Part shown: one piece after another, positions 8,304 through 15,647 of the stretch
Position numbering within the stretch: the first letter of the stretch is position 1
How the letters are laid out: the number at the start of each line of letters is the position of its first letter
Assembly (NCBI GenBank): GCA_002440885.1
Contig: DJVY01000214.1
Span: 1-24,919 of the forward strand
Direction of reading: 5' to 3'
Length of the DNA: 24,919 bases
Source of the DNA: Bacteroidales bacterium UBA6244
GTDB taxonomy: Bacteria; Bacteroidota; Bacteroidia; Bacteroidales; F082
Notes under the pieces: generated by a model
What the model saw: only the letters and a program-made list of their open reading frames with translations
Told to the model about the DNA's origin: nothing
Databases searched by the model: none
Program-made: the position numbers and the translations under genes

Positions 8304-9230
8304 TTATTCTACCGGATACCTTATTCCTTCTTCACTTATCAGCGTATTTTCGAATACAGATCTGGCTTCCTCGAGCAAGCCCTCCAGAGAAGTGTGGCGG
8401 GCCGAGAAGTGCCCCAGCAGGAGCTTTTTTACCTGAGCTTGCCTGGCCTGTAGGGCAGCATGTCGCGCGGTAGCATGAAATTTCTCAATTGCCAGAGCTT
8501 CCATCGAATCATCGAAGGTGGCTTCGTGGTAAACTAAATCGGCACCGAAAAGGTAAGGCGCAAGCGATGTGTCATAGGCCGTGTCGGCGCAATATACATA
8601 CGATCGTGGATTTAGTGGGGCTTCGGTTATCTCATTGTGCGAATACACTTTTCCATTGGGGGCTTTATATCCGTCCCCAGCTTTTATGGCTTTAATGGTA
8701 GCAATGTCCGGGGCGTATTCAGCTAAAAACGCTTTGTTAATCTTTCTAATACCATGTTTTTCCTCAAACTTGAATCCCCACGTAGGTATCCGGTGAACGA
8801 CCGGAAAACAGGTGATCTTGAAATGATCATTTTCATACACAGGCTTGTCGCCGAAATCTTCCAGGTTATGGAAGTTTAACTCAAACCTTAAGGTGGTGTT
8901 CGATACCTGCAGTACATGATCCAGAAGATCCTTCAATGCCTGGGGTGCGAAAATGGCCAGTGGTTTTGTCCTGCCGAAAAGGTGAAAGGTGCTGATTAAC
9001 CCGAAAAGTCCGTAGAAATGGTCGCCATGAAGGTGGCTGATAAAAATATGATTCAGGTTGGTTTGCTTTACACGGTACTTGATCATCTGAAGTTGCGTAC
9101 CTTCGCCACAATCTACCAAAAAGCGGTTCGTGCCGTATTGCACGAGTTGGGAGGTTAGATTGCGGTTTGCCGTTGGTACAGCCGACGCGTTTCCCAGGAT
9201 GGTCACTGCAAACGAATTTCTAATTTTCAT
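8304..9230 (-). CDS. rnz: Ribonuclease Z (tRNA 3' endonuclease)
   Basis: The 308-residue product is a metallo-beta-lactamase-fold enzyme that cuts the 3' trailer from tRNA precursors. The zinc-binding signature SHLHGDH is at residues 65-71 (H66, H68, D70, H71), with further ligands at H146 (FPVVH), D216 (YCADT) and H274 (LLGHFSARH). The HEATF motif at 235-239 and the FHATARHAA segment are characteristic of RNase Z rather than general MBL hydrolases. Length and N-terminus (ILGNASAVPT) match bacterial short-form RNase Z. It is monocistronic, divergent from the ABC permease and convergent with the candidate small RNA. The tRNA-Gln in this window has no encoded CCA, which is the kind of precursor RNase Z matures; that link is general, not locus-specific. 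Confidence 0.95.
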   Translation of the reverse strand: MKIRNSFAVTILGNASAVPTANRNLTSQLVQYGTNRFLVDCGEGTQLQMIKYRVKQTNLNHIFISHLHGDHFYGLFGLISTFHLFGRTKPLAIFAPQALKDLLDHVLQVSNTTLRFELNFHNLEDFGDKPVYENDHFKITCFPVVHRIPTWGFKFEEKHGIRKINKAFLAEYAPDIATIKAIKAGDGYKAPNGKVYSHNEITEAPLNPRSYVYCADTAYDTSLAPYLFGADLVYHEATFDDSMEALAIEKFHATARHAALQARQAQVKKLLLGHFSARHTSLEGLLEEARSVFENTLISEEGIRYPVE

Positions 9231-9529
9231 AGGTAGTATTTATATTTGAGGCACAAAACCCCGCTCATCAATTGGGAACAAATGGTGTAATTGACCAACA
9301 AATAAACTAATTTATTGTTCAGGATGTGTTTTACAAGGGTCAAAATTAATAAATCCACCGAATGGCGTGTCCTTTTCCGAACACTGCCTGTATCTATCTG
9401 GCCATTGTACCAAGGCCTTATCTAAGTCGGGGCAAGCTGCAACGTGTTGAAAAAGTTTAGTTTGTAAAATGTAGCACACTTGTTGATCTGTGTTATCAAT
9501 CCGTTTAAAGGGTGTTTAAATATTTTACC
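9231..9529. promoter_or_regulatory. Divergent intergenic region rnz / ABC permease
   Basis: No gene is apparent. A minus-strand TAATTTTG (-7 type, 9341-9348) could serve rnz, but no well-spaced TTG accompanies it. A plus-strand TATATTTG at 9241-9248 could serve the permease with a long leader. An imperfect inverted repeat of about 9-10 nt per arm (AACAAATAAA / TTTATTGTT) lies at 9297-9319 and is a possible operator. None is individually strong. Confidence 0.3.
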
Positions 9530-11923
9530 ATGATACGAAATTACTTCAAGCTGGGGCTGCGTCATTTACTCAAACAGAAAGCCTATTCTATCATCAACAT
9601 TGTTGGCCTGTCGGTAGGACTGGCCGCGTTTTTACTCATCGCCCTGCATATCCAATACGAAATGGGGTACAATCAACACATCCCGAACGGGAATCAATTG
9701 TATCGCTGTGTCGAAATTCAACATGCGCCGGGTGTAGGCGAACAGCATGTGGCTGTTACCATGGGGCCTCTGGGGAAAGCACTGGTAAATGACTTTCCTG
9801 AGGTGGAAAAAGTTGTTCGCATGCTCTATTGGGGCTCGCAGCCGCTTCATTATGGTGAACAGTTTTTCGATGAAAGGTTTGTTGTGTTCGCCGATCCTTC
9901 TGTTTTTGAGCTTTTTGGCCTACGTCTGCTTGTTGGCGACACAGCTCAGGCTCTGGCTGAACCCAACTCGTTTGTGGTTTCAGAAAACCTCGCAAAGAAA
10001 ATCTTCGGCGCTGTGGATCAGGCCATGGGAAAGGTGCTGCAGATCAACGGAAGACCTTTCGTGGTGTCGGGTGTCATGGAAAATCAACCAGAGCAGTCGA
10101 GTTTTAGAATGGAGGCACTCATCCCTTTCGATTACATGGAGTCGAAGTACACGTGGCTCAGGGGATGGAACAACAATTCCATCGACACTTATGTGAAGCT
10201 GCGTGCCGGAGTGAATATGGCCGAACTGGAAGAAAAATTCCCTGCATTTATCTCTCAGCATACCGAAACAGAAGACAATGAGGAGCAATGGAAACTGTAT
10301 TTGCAACCGGTTCATGATATTCACCTGAAGTCGGGTCATATTAAATTTCAGATCATGAACAACCACCAGGGAAGCATCAGCATGGTGTATGTGTTTTCAA
10401 TTGTAGCGCTGCTCATTATCCTGCTGGCCTGTGTTAATTTCATCAACCTGGCCATCGCCCAAACTGTGAAACGGTCGAAGGAGGTTGGGTTGCGCAAGGT
10501 AATGGGAGCCGAAAGAGTCAACCTCATCGGTCAGTTTTTAGGTGAATCTACCATCCTTACCTTTATTTCGATGATGCTGGCGCTCATGATAGCCGAAATC
10601 ATGTTGCCATATTTTAATCAGTTGCTGGGGACATCCTTCCACCTGGATTTTCTGACCAATCCTTTGCTCAATATCGGATTGGTGATCATGCTGGTATTGG
10701 TTAGTCTGGTGGCAGGCTTTTACCCGGCGTTTTACCTGAGTAAGTTGAATCCGATTGCGGTGATGCGAAGTGGTAGTACGGCCAAAGGAAGTTCTTCGGC
10801 CTGGCTTACCAAAGCGCTGGTGATTTTTCAGTTTGTTATTTCCATCGCCATGATTTTTAGTGCCGGTGTCGTATACGATCAGTTTAAGTTTGTTTTACAA
10901 AAAGACCTCGGAATCAATTATACCAACATCCTTTCGGTAAAACTTTACGACAAGAATGATTTGACCAACGTCGAATTCCTGAAGCATGCCTTTCGCCAAA
11001 ACCCTCAAGTCCTTGATGTGGCCTTTGTGAGCGATGTTAATGGAGTAGCCGGATCGCAATCGTCAGTTAATGTTGATGATTCAACCGAAACAGTGATCAC
11101 CATGCGGTTTGGTTTTGTGGATTACAACTTTTTTAATATGATGGATATACCGGTGATTGCAGGAAGAAATTTTAGCAGGGAATATGCCTTCGACGACAGT
11201 TCTGCTGTTGTGATCAACCGCGCAGCAGCTCAGTTTTTAGGCTGGGATGACCCGGTTGGAAAACAATTTAAACCCTTTTTAGACACTGTTACCAACATGA
11301 AAGTGATTGGTGTTATTGAAGACTATCATTACTATTCTCTTCATTCGAAAATAGAACCCGCCATCTACATGATCGACCCCGACAGATCCTTCAATCTGGC
11401 CGTTAAAATCAGTGATGCCAACAAGGAAGAAACCCTGGCCTTTCTCGAAAGTGTTTGGGACGAACATTTTCCGGGCGTCCCCTTTAGCTATTACATGGCC
11501 AGCGACAGACTTCGCGATGAATACAAAAGCGAAGAAAGCACCTTTAAGATTTTCTCCATGTTTACCTTCTTGTCGATGGTAATCTCCTGTCTCGGGTTAT
11601 ATGGGCTTACCGCTCTCACCGTTGAGCGGAAAAACAGGGAAATAGGCATCAGGAAAGTGTTTGGGGGCTCAATCCCTCAAATTCTTAATCTGCTTACCTT
11701 TAACACCGTACGGCTGGTCCTGATCGCTGGCGTGGTAGCAACCCCGGTGGCCTACTATCTTATGGATAGGGCGTTGGCAAATTTTGCATACCACATCTCC
11801 ATTACCTGGAAATATTTTGCTGTATCCATCCTAAGCGCGATGCTCGTGGCCGTAGTCACCATTATCTATCATGCACTCAGAGCCGCCACCTCAAACCCGG
11901 TGGATGTGCTACATTATGAATAA
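9530..11923 (+). CDS. FtsX/MacB-type ABC transporter permease (duplicated Bacteroidota form)
   Basis: The 797-residue product has the two-fold architecture typical of this Bacteroidota family. TM1 (about 20-42) is followed by a MacB-type periplasmic domain, three TMs (about 285-420), a fourth central TM (about 430-455), a second periplasmic domain and three more TMs at the C-terminus. The cytoplasmic coupling segments are visible twice, as KEVGLRKVMGA and REIGIRKVFGG, where an ATPase would dock. I chose the ATG at 9530 (MIRNYFKLGLRHL) over the upstream GTG at 9512 because family members start with this motif. Such permeases move lipoproteins, peptides or drugs across or out of the inner membrane, or act as mechanotransmission devices. 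No ATP-binding subunit or membrane-fusion protein is encoded in the window, so the substrate cannot be called. Confidence 0.88.
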   Translation: MIRNYFKLGLRHLLKQKAYSIINIVGLSVGLAAFLLIALHIQYEMGYNQHIPNGNQLYRCVEIQHAPGVGEQHVAVTMGPLGKALVNDFPEVEKVVRMLYWGSQPLHYGEQFFDERFVVFADPSVFELFGLRLLVGDTAQALAEPNSFVVSENLAKKIFGAVDQAMGKVLQINGRPFVVSGVMENQPEQSSFRMEALIPFDYMESKYTWLRGWNNNSIDTYVKLRAGVNMAELEEKFPAFISQHTETEDNEEQWKLYLQPVHDIHLKSGHIKFQIMNNHQGSISMVYVFSIVALLIILLACVNFINLAIAQTVKRSKEVGLRKVMGAERVNLIGQFLGESTILTFISMMLALMIAEIMLPYFNQLLGTSFHLDFLTNPLLNIGLVIMLVLVSLVAGFYPAFYLSKLNPIAVMRSGSTAKGSSSAWLTKALVIFQFVISIAMIFSAGVVYDQFKFVLQKDLGINYTNILSVKLYDKNDLTNVEFLKHAFRQNPQVLDVAFVSDVNGVAGSQSSVNVDDSTETVITMRFGFVDYNFFNMMDIPVIAGRNFSREYAFDDSSAVVINRAAAQFLGWDDPVGKQFKPFLDTVTNMKVIGVIEDYHYYSLHSKIEPAIYMIDPDRSFNLAVKISDANKEETLAFLESVWDEHFPGVPFSYYMASDRLRDEYKSEESTFKIFSMFTFLSMVISCLGLYGLTALTVERKNREIGIRKVFGGSIPQILNLLTFNTVRLVLIAGVVATPVAYYLMDRALANFAYHISITWKYFAVSILSAMLVAVVTIIYHALRAATSNPVDVLHYE

Positions 11924-12083
11924 CGTTTCCTTCATATGCTCAGTGTTAACTGTTTTTGAGTCCTTCCAAAACCCAAGTTCTTACGCTGCGCACAGAAACT
12001 ATCTTCAATCATTTCATTCCATTGGTTACATTCGACTCTTGTTCCTTAGTCCAGTCCCTGTAATCTAAGATCCGACTCTGTAA

Positions 12084-13463
12084 TTATCTCGAGTTTGTAT
12101 TGCCATAATCGCCAAAACGCTTACTCCAGGCGTTGGGCATCAGTTTGTTTTCGAAGGTGTTCACACAATATATTGATTCATGCGACACACTAATCAGTTT
12201 GCCCGTGCGATCGACTACTTTTTTGCCGCTGGAAAAGGCTGCGTTTTCGCCCAAGCGACGGTAGTTTTCTTCATAAACCTGTGCGCTGCTCCCTTCGATT
12301 TGAGCGTAGGGATAGTACTCGCCATAGCGCAATTGCTCTGAAAAAGTGGTCAGGTCGAAAACGGTGAAAATATTGTCTTCCTCGCCCGTCTCCGGATTGC
12401 CGGTCACACCATAAAACAGGTTGGATTCCAATAACTCAAACTCATTGAGATAGGTGGCGAATGGAATTTCGGCTTCAAATATTTTCGCCCCGGTGGCACT
12501 AAATCTCAAAAATTCGTTTGGTCCAATGCAGTAGATGTTTTCGGCTGCATCAATGTAGATGTCTGAAACATCGGACGGGACTTCTGCTCTCCAGTTTTCA
12601 GTCCCCTGGCTGTTCACCGAAACCAGATATCTTTCTGCCGGATCAGAATTTCCTTCATTTTTCATGAAAAATAAGGCTGACCCAGAGGAGGTGGCTGCCA
12701 TAACTGAGGTTACAGGGTAAAAATTCAAAGGAGTGGTGTAAGTAACAGGTGAGTCTGAGGGAAGAAGCGAAATGTCGTAAATGACTAACTGCGACAGCCA
12801 TTGGTTGTTGTTGTTGATGTCGTTGGTGAGCACATGAAGTTTACCTCCTGCAATCATGGTAAGCTCTCCCCTGATATCTTCTCCCGGAACGTTAATTGCC
12901 AGGCGGCAAAATTCGCTGCCATCTGTTAGATTTATTCCTACAATTTTTTCGGTGATGTCGGTTCCGTCAATATAGAAAATTTTTCCATCAGCCACCGACA
13001 TGGAGTTTACCCAATAGGTTCTGTACATGTCGTTACTCCATGCCGTATTTCCCGATTCCGCATCCAGACAAAGGAGTTTCTCGGTCATAAAAACAATGAT
13101 TTTTCCATCCGAACTGGCAATAAAACTTTCGTTTGATGGGTCTATGGGCATATCTGTGGCTTTTATGTGCCATTTTAAAGTGCCGGAAGCATTGAGTGCT
13201 ACAACATAGACATCGATTCCGTTGTAAGAACTTGATGGATTTTCAACGTTCAACAGATAATAGCCATTGTTTGCCTCATCGTACGCCGGGAGGGCAACAG
13301 ATTTAACGTTCTCCAAACCAATAGAATCAGATAAAGAAAACTTCCATAATACCTGATCCTCACCTGCCGGAGGATTGATGGGATCATTGTCATCAGTTTT
13401 TACACAGGAGAAAGCCACAAATACGATGGCAATAACCGAAAAAAAGCGAAAAATGCGGTTCAT
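12084..13463 (-). CDS. Lipoprotein with PQQ-like beta-propeller, probably surface-exposed
   Basis: The 459-residue product has a lipoprotein signal peptide with lipobox VAFSC and lipidated Cys at residue 20. The residues after the Cys (VKTDDND) resemble the Lys plus acidic lipoprotein export signal that sends Bacteroidota lipoproteins to the cell surface. The mature part shows repeated propeller-like blades with PQQ-type features, for example VVALNASGTLKWHI, LLCLDAESGNTAW and IVGINLTDGSEF. The fold is likely a seven- or eight-blade propeller with a binding or scaffold role. I recognise no catalytic motif and give no gene name. It is monocistronic and convergent with the ABC permease; the 160 nt between them hold only a weak hairpin (about 11940-11956). 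Confidence 0.7.
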   Translation of the reverse strand: MNRIFRFFSVIAIVFVAFSCVKTDDNDPINPPAGEDQVLWKFSLSDSIGLENVKSVALPAYDEANNGYYLLNVENPSSSYNGIDVYVVALNASGTLKWHIKATDMPIDPSNESFIASSDGKIIVFMTEKLLCLDAESGNTAWSNDMYRTYWVNSMSVADGKIFYIDGTDITEKIVGINLTDGSEFCRLAINVPGEDIRGELTMIAGGKLHVLTNDINNNNQWLSQLVIYDISLLPSDSPVTYTTPLNFYPVTSVMAATSSGSALFFMKNEGNSDPAERYLVSVNSQGTENWRAEVPSDVSDIYIDAAENIYCIGPNEFLRFSATGAKIFEAEIPFATYLNEFELLESNLFYGVTGNPETGEEDNIFTVFDLTTFSEQLRYGEYYPYAQIEGSSAQVYEENYRRLGENAAFSSGKKVVDRTGKLISVSHESIYCVNTFENKLMPNAWSKRFGDYGNTNSR

Positions 13464-13558
13464 GCGATTTTACTTTAGATTAATGGTAAATAATTAAATA
13501 TTAGTATTTTAACAAGGAGTTACCCTATGTCTTTAAGGGCAAAAACCCAAAAAGCCGG

Positions 13559-13566
13559 CAAATGTA
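13559..13566 (-). promoter_or_regulatory. Possible -7 element for the PQQ-like lipoprotein gene
   Basis: On the minus strand this reads TACATTTG, a perfect TAnnTTTG, about 95 nt upstream of the lipoprotein start. No TTG is found at the expected 18-21 nt spacing, so it is only a candidate. The rest of 13464-13716 is AT-rich and shows no gene. Confidence 0.3.
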
Positions 13567-13716
13567 ATGCATTTCCATATCCGATAATCTGTCACACTTT
13601 GTGCCGATATAGTAAAAAGAATAATTTATATTATATCTAAATAGCAAACCAATGCCTTTGAAATCTTCGGCGATGCCCCGCACCTCCTTCTTCCAAGTAT
13701 TTTTTCCCTATAAATG

Positions 13717-13746
13717 TTTGCAAAAACAAAAAAAACAGTATCTTTG
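13717..13746 (+). promoter_or_regulatory. Promoter of tRNA-Gln and probably rimP-nusA-infB
   Basis: TTTG (13717-13720), an 18-nt A-rich spacer and TATCTTTG (13739-13746) form a near-ideal Bacteroidota promoter. Transcription would start near 13751, about 5 nt before the mature tRNA. No second promoter-like match is seen between the tRNA and rimP. Confidence 0.75.
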
Positions 13747-13755
13747 CGCCCCGAA

Positions 13756-13826
13756 TGTCCGATGGTGTAACGGTAGCACTGCAGATTTTGGTTCTGCCTG
13801 TCAAGGTTCGAATCCTTGTCGGACAA
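13756..13826 (+). tRNA. tRNA-Gln (anticodon UUG)
   Basis: A full cloverleaf is visible. The acceptor stem is TGTCCGA (13756-13762) with TCGGACA (13819-13825), plus discriminator A13826. The anticodon arm GCAGA/TCTGC carries the 7-nt loop TTTTGGT, giving anticodon TTG. The T arm contains GGTTCGAATCC. CCA is not encoded. It sits at the head of the rimP-nusA-infB cluster. Confidence 0.95.
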
Positions 13827-13846
13827 CGATAGAGAGAAATGATAGT

Positions 13847-13871
13847 GAGGGGACGACAGTCCCCTCTTTTT
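13847..13871 (+). terminator. Intrinsic terminator / putative attenuator between tRNA-Gln and rimP
   Basis: A perfect 8-bp stem, GAGGGGAC (13847-13854) with GTCCCCTC (13859-13866), closed by a GACA loop and followed by five Ts (13867-13871). The T-run ends only 5 nt before the rimP ATG at 13877, leaving no room for a promoter after it. Expression of rimP from the tRNA promoter would need read-through. Confidence 0.85.
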
Positions 13872-13876
13872 ATAAC

Positions 13877-14338
13877 ATGATAAAAAAAGAGAAAATAGCT
13901 GAGTTGGCCAATCAGTTTCTGGAAGGAACTGATCGCTTTTTGGTGGAGGTGAATACCAATGCCGAAAACCGCATCCTTGTGTTTATCGACAGCGACACAA
14001 GTGTCACCATCGATCATTGTATCGCCTTAAGCCGCCACATCGAAAGCCACTTCGACAGAGAGGCCGAAGATTTTGAGCTCAACGTGAGCTCCTCCGGCGT
14101 GGGTCAGCCGTTTACGCAACTCAGGCAGTTTCGTAAATACGAAGGTCTTGCTGTTCAGGTAAAACTTAACGATGGCCGCCAAATCAAGGGCATCCTAAAA
14201 TCAGCTGATGAATCACGCATTGAGCTGTTTGAAGAAGCAAAAAATAAAAATAAGAAGAGTAAACGGATCATGCCCGGGGATTTGATTATCCTGCCGATGG
14301 ATACCGTTTCGGAGACTAAAGGAATAGTAAATTTTTAA
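13877..14338 (+). CDS. rimP: Ribosome maturation factor RimP
   Basis: RimP assists late maturation of the 30S ribosomal subunit. The 153-residue product matches the family: an N-terminal alpha/beta domain (about 1-80, with LVEVNTNAENRILVFID and the DFELNVSSSGVGQPF motif typical of RimP) and a C-terminal Sm-like beta domain (about 85-150, with GLAVQVKLNDGRQIKGIL). I chose the ATG at 13877. The frame stays open upstream to 13652, but that would run through the tRNA and its promoter. The start codon lies immediately after the terminator T-run, so translation initiation may also be affected by the hairpin. nusA follows after 22 nt, and rimP-nusA-infB is a widely conserved gene order. Confidence 0.93.
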   Translation: MIKKEKIAELANQFLEGTDRFLVEVNTNAENRILVFIDSDTSVTIDHCIALSRHIESHFDREAEDFELNVSSSGVGQPFTQLRQFRKYEGLAVQVKLNDGRQIKGILKSADESRIELFEEAKNKNKKSKRIMPGDLIILPMDTVSETKGIVNF

Positions 14339-14360
14339 AAAGACAATAAATTATTTCGCA

Positions 14361-15596
14361 ATGGATAACATGAATCTCGTTGAAACTTTTTCGGAGTTTA
14401 AAGAATTTAAAAACATTGACCGTGAAACCATGATGCGCATTTTGGAAGATGTGTTTCACAATATGCTCACGAAAAAATATGGCCCTGAAAGCAACTTCGA
14501 TATCATCGTAAACATCGACAAAGGTGACCTTGAAATCTGGCACTTCAGAGATATTGTTGAGGATGGTGAAGTGGAAGACGAAAACCTCCAGATCGCAATC
14601 TCGGATGCCATCAAAGTAGAACCGGATTTTGAAGTGGGCGAAGAGTTCTCTGAACAAATCTGGCTCAAGGACTTTGGCCGCAGAGAAGTGTTAGCCATAC
14701 GCCAAAACCTTGTTTCCCGTATCCTCGACTACGAAAAGGACAATGTGTTCAGAAAATACAGAGAAAAAGTAGGGGAAATTATTACCGGCGAAGTGTATCA
14801 GGTTTGGAAAAAGGAAATTATGGTTCTCGACGATGAAGGCATTGAACTGATCTTGCCTAAATCAGAACAAATCCCCTCCGATTACTACCGTAAGGGTGAT
14901 GCCATTCGCGCAGTAGTGCTGAAAGTAGACATGCGCAACAATACGCCTGTGATCATTCTCTCGAGAACCTCACCCATTTTCCTCGAAAGACTCTTTGAGG
15001 CTGAGGTACCCGAAGTATACGACGGACTGATTACCATCAAAAAGATTGACCGTGTTCCCGGTGAGAGAGCAAAGATCGCCGTTGAATCTTACGACGACCG
15101 CATCGACCCCGTTGGTGCCTGCGTAGGTATGAAAGGATCGCGTATTCACGGAATCGTGCGTGAGCTGAAAAATGAAAACATCGACGTGATCAATTTTACA
15201 ACCAATAAGTCGCTGTTTATCCAACGCGCCCTTTCTCCAGCCAAAATTACTTCCATCAAAATTGATGAAGAAACCAAACGTGCCGAAGTATACATGAAGC
15301 CCGATCAGGTTTCTCTGGCTATTGGTAAAGGAGGATATAATATTAAACTGGCTGGAAAACTCACAGGCTACGAAATCGACGTGTACCGCGACAGCGATGT
15401 GGACAGCGAAGATGTCGACCTGCTCGAATTCACCGATGAAATCGACCAGTGGATCATTGATGAACTAAAAGCCATTGGTTGCGACACCGCAAAAAGCGTT
15501 ATCGAACTGGATGTTCATGAGCTGGTGAATCGCACCGACCTCGAAGAGGAAACTATTCAGGAAGTTTTGCGTATTCTAAGATCAGAGTTTGAATAA
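14361..15596 (+). CDS. nusA: Transcription termination/antitermination factor NusA
   Basis: NusA binds RNA polymerase and nascent RNA and modulates pausing, intrinsic termination and antitermination. The 411-residue product has the N-terminal polymerase-binding domain (about 10-130), an S1 domain (about 135-200, GEIITGEVYQVWKKEIMV), KH1 (around DPVGACVGMKGSRI, about 248-263) and KH2 (LAIGKGGYNIKLAGKLTG, about 318-337). A short helix-hairpin-helix-like tail (about 365-411) follows; the long acidic repeats of E. coli NusA are absent, as is usual in Bacteroidota. M1 and M4 (nt 14370) are both plausible starts. It lies 22 nt after rimP and 51 nt before infB. Because NusA promotes intrinsic termination, the terminator ahead of rimP could provide negative feedback; this is inference. 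Confidence 0.96.
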   Translation: MDNMNLVETFSEFKEFKNIDRETMMRILEDVFHNMLTKKYGPESNFDIIVNIDKGDLEIWHFRDIVEDGEVEDENLQIAISDAIKVEPDFEVGEEFSEQIWLKDFGRREVLAIRQNLVSRILDYEKDNVFRKYREKVGEIITGEVYQVWKKEIMVLDDEGIELILPKSEQIPSDYYRKGDAIRAVVLKVDMRNNTPVIILSRTSPIFLERLFEAEVPEVYDGLITIKKIDRVPGERAKIAVESYDDRIDPVGACVGMKGSRIHGIVRELKNENIDVINFTTNKSLFIQRALSPAKITSIKIDEETKRAEVYMKPDQVSLAIGKGGYNIKLAGKLTGYEIDVYRDSDVDSEDVDLLEFTDEIDQWIIDELKAIGCDTAKSVIELDVHELVNRTDLEEETIQEVLRILRSEFE

Positions 15597-15647
15597 AACT
15601 GTGTGTTTGCTGGAATAAAAATCGACCGTAAATAAACAAAAATTAAT

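Noticed and set aside
8179..8436. 85-codon frame across the promoter and terminator upstream of rnz
   Set aside because: It begins upstream of the predicted transcription start, runs through a terminator hairpin and overlaps rnz on the other strand; composition does not look coding.
9297..9319. AT-rich inverted repeat upstream of rnz and the permease
   Set aside because: Imperfect, AT-only arms in AT-rich DNA; could be an operator but chance is likely, so it is only mentioned in the region entry.
11940..11956. CAGT/ACTG hairpin with T5 after the permease
   Set aside because: The stem is only 4 bp, too weak to call a terminator.
13652..13876. N-terminal extension of rimP to 13652
   Set aside because: It would translate through the tRNA-Gln gene, its promoter and the terminator; the ATG at 13877 gives the normal family length.
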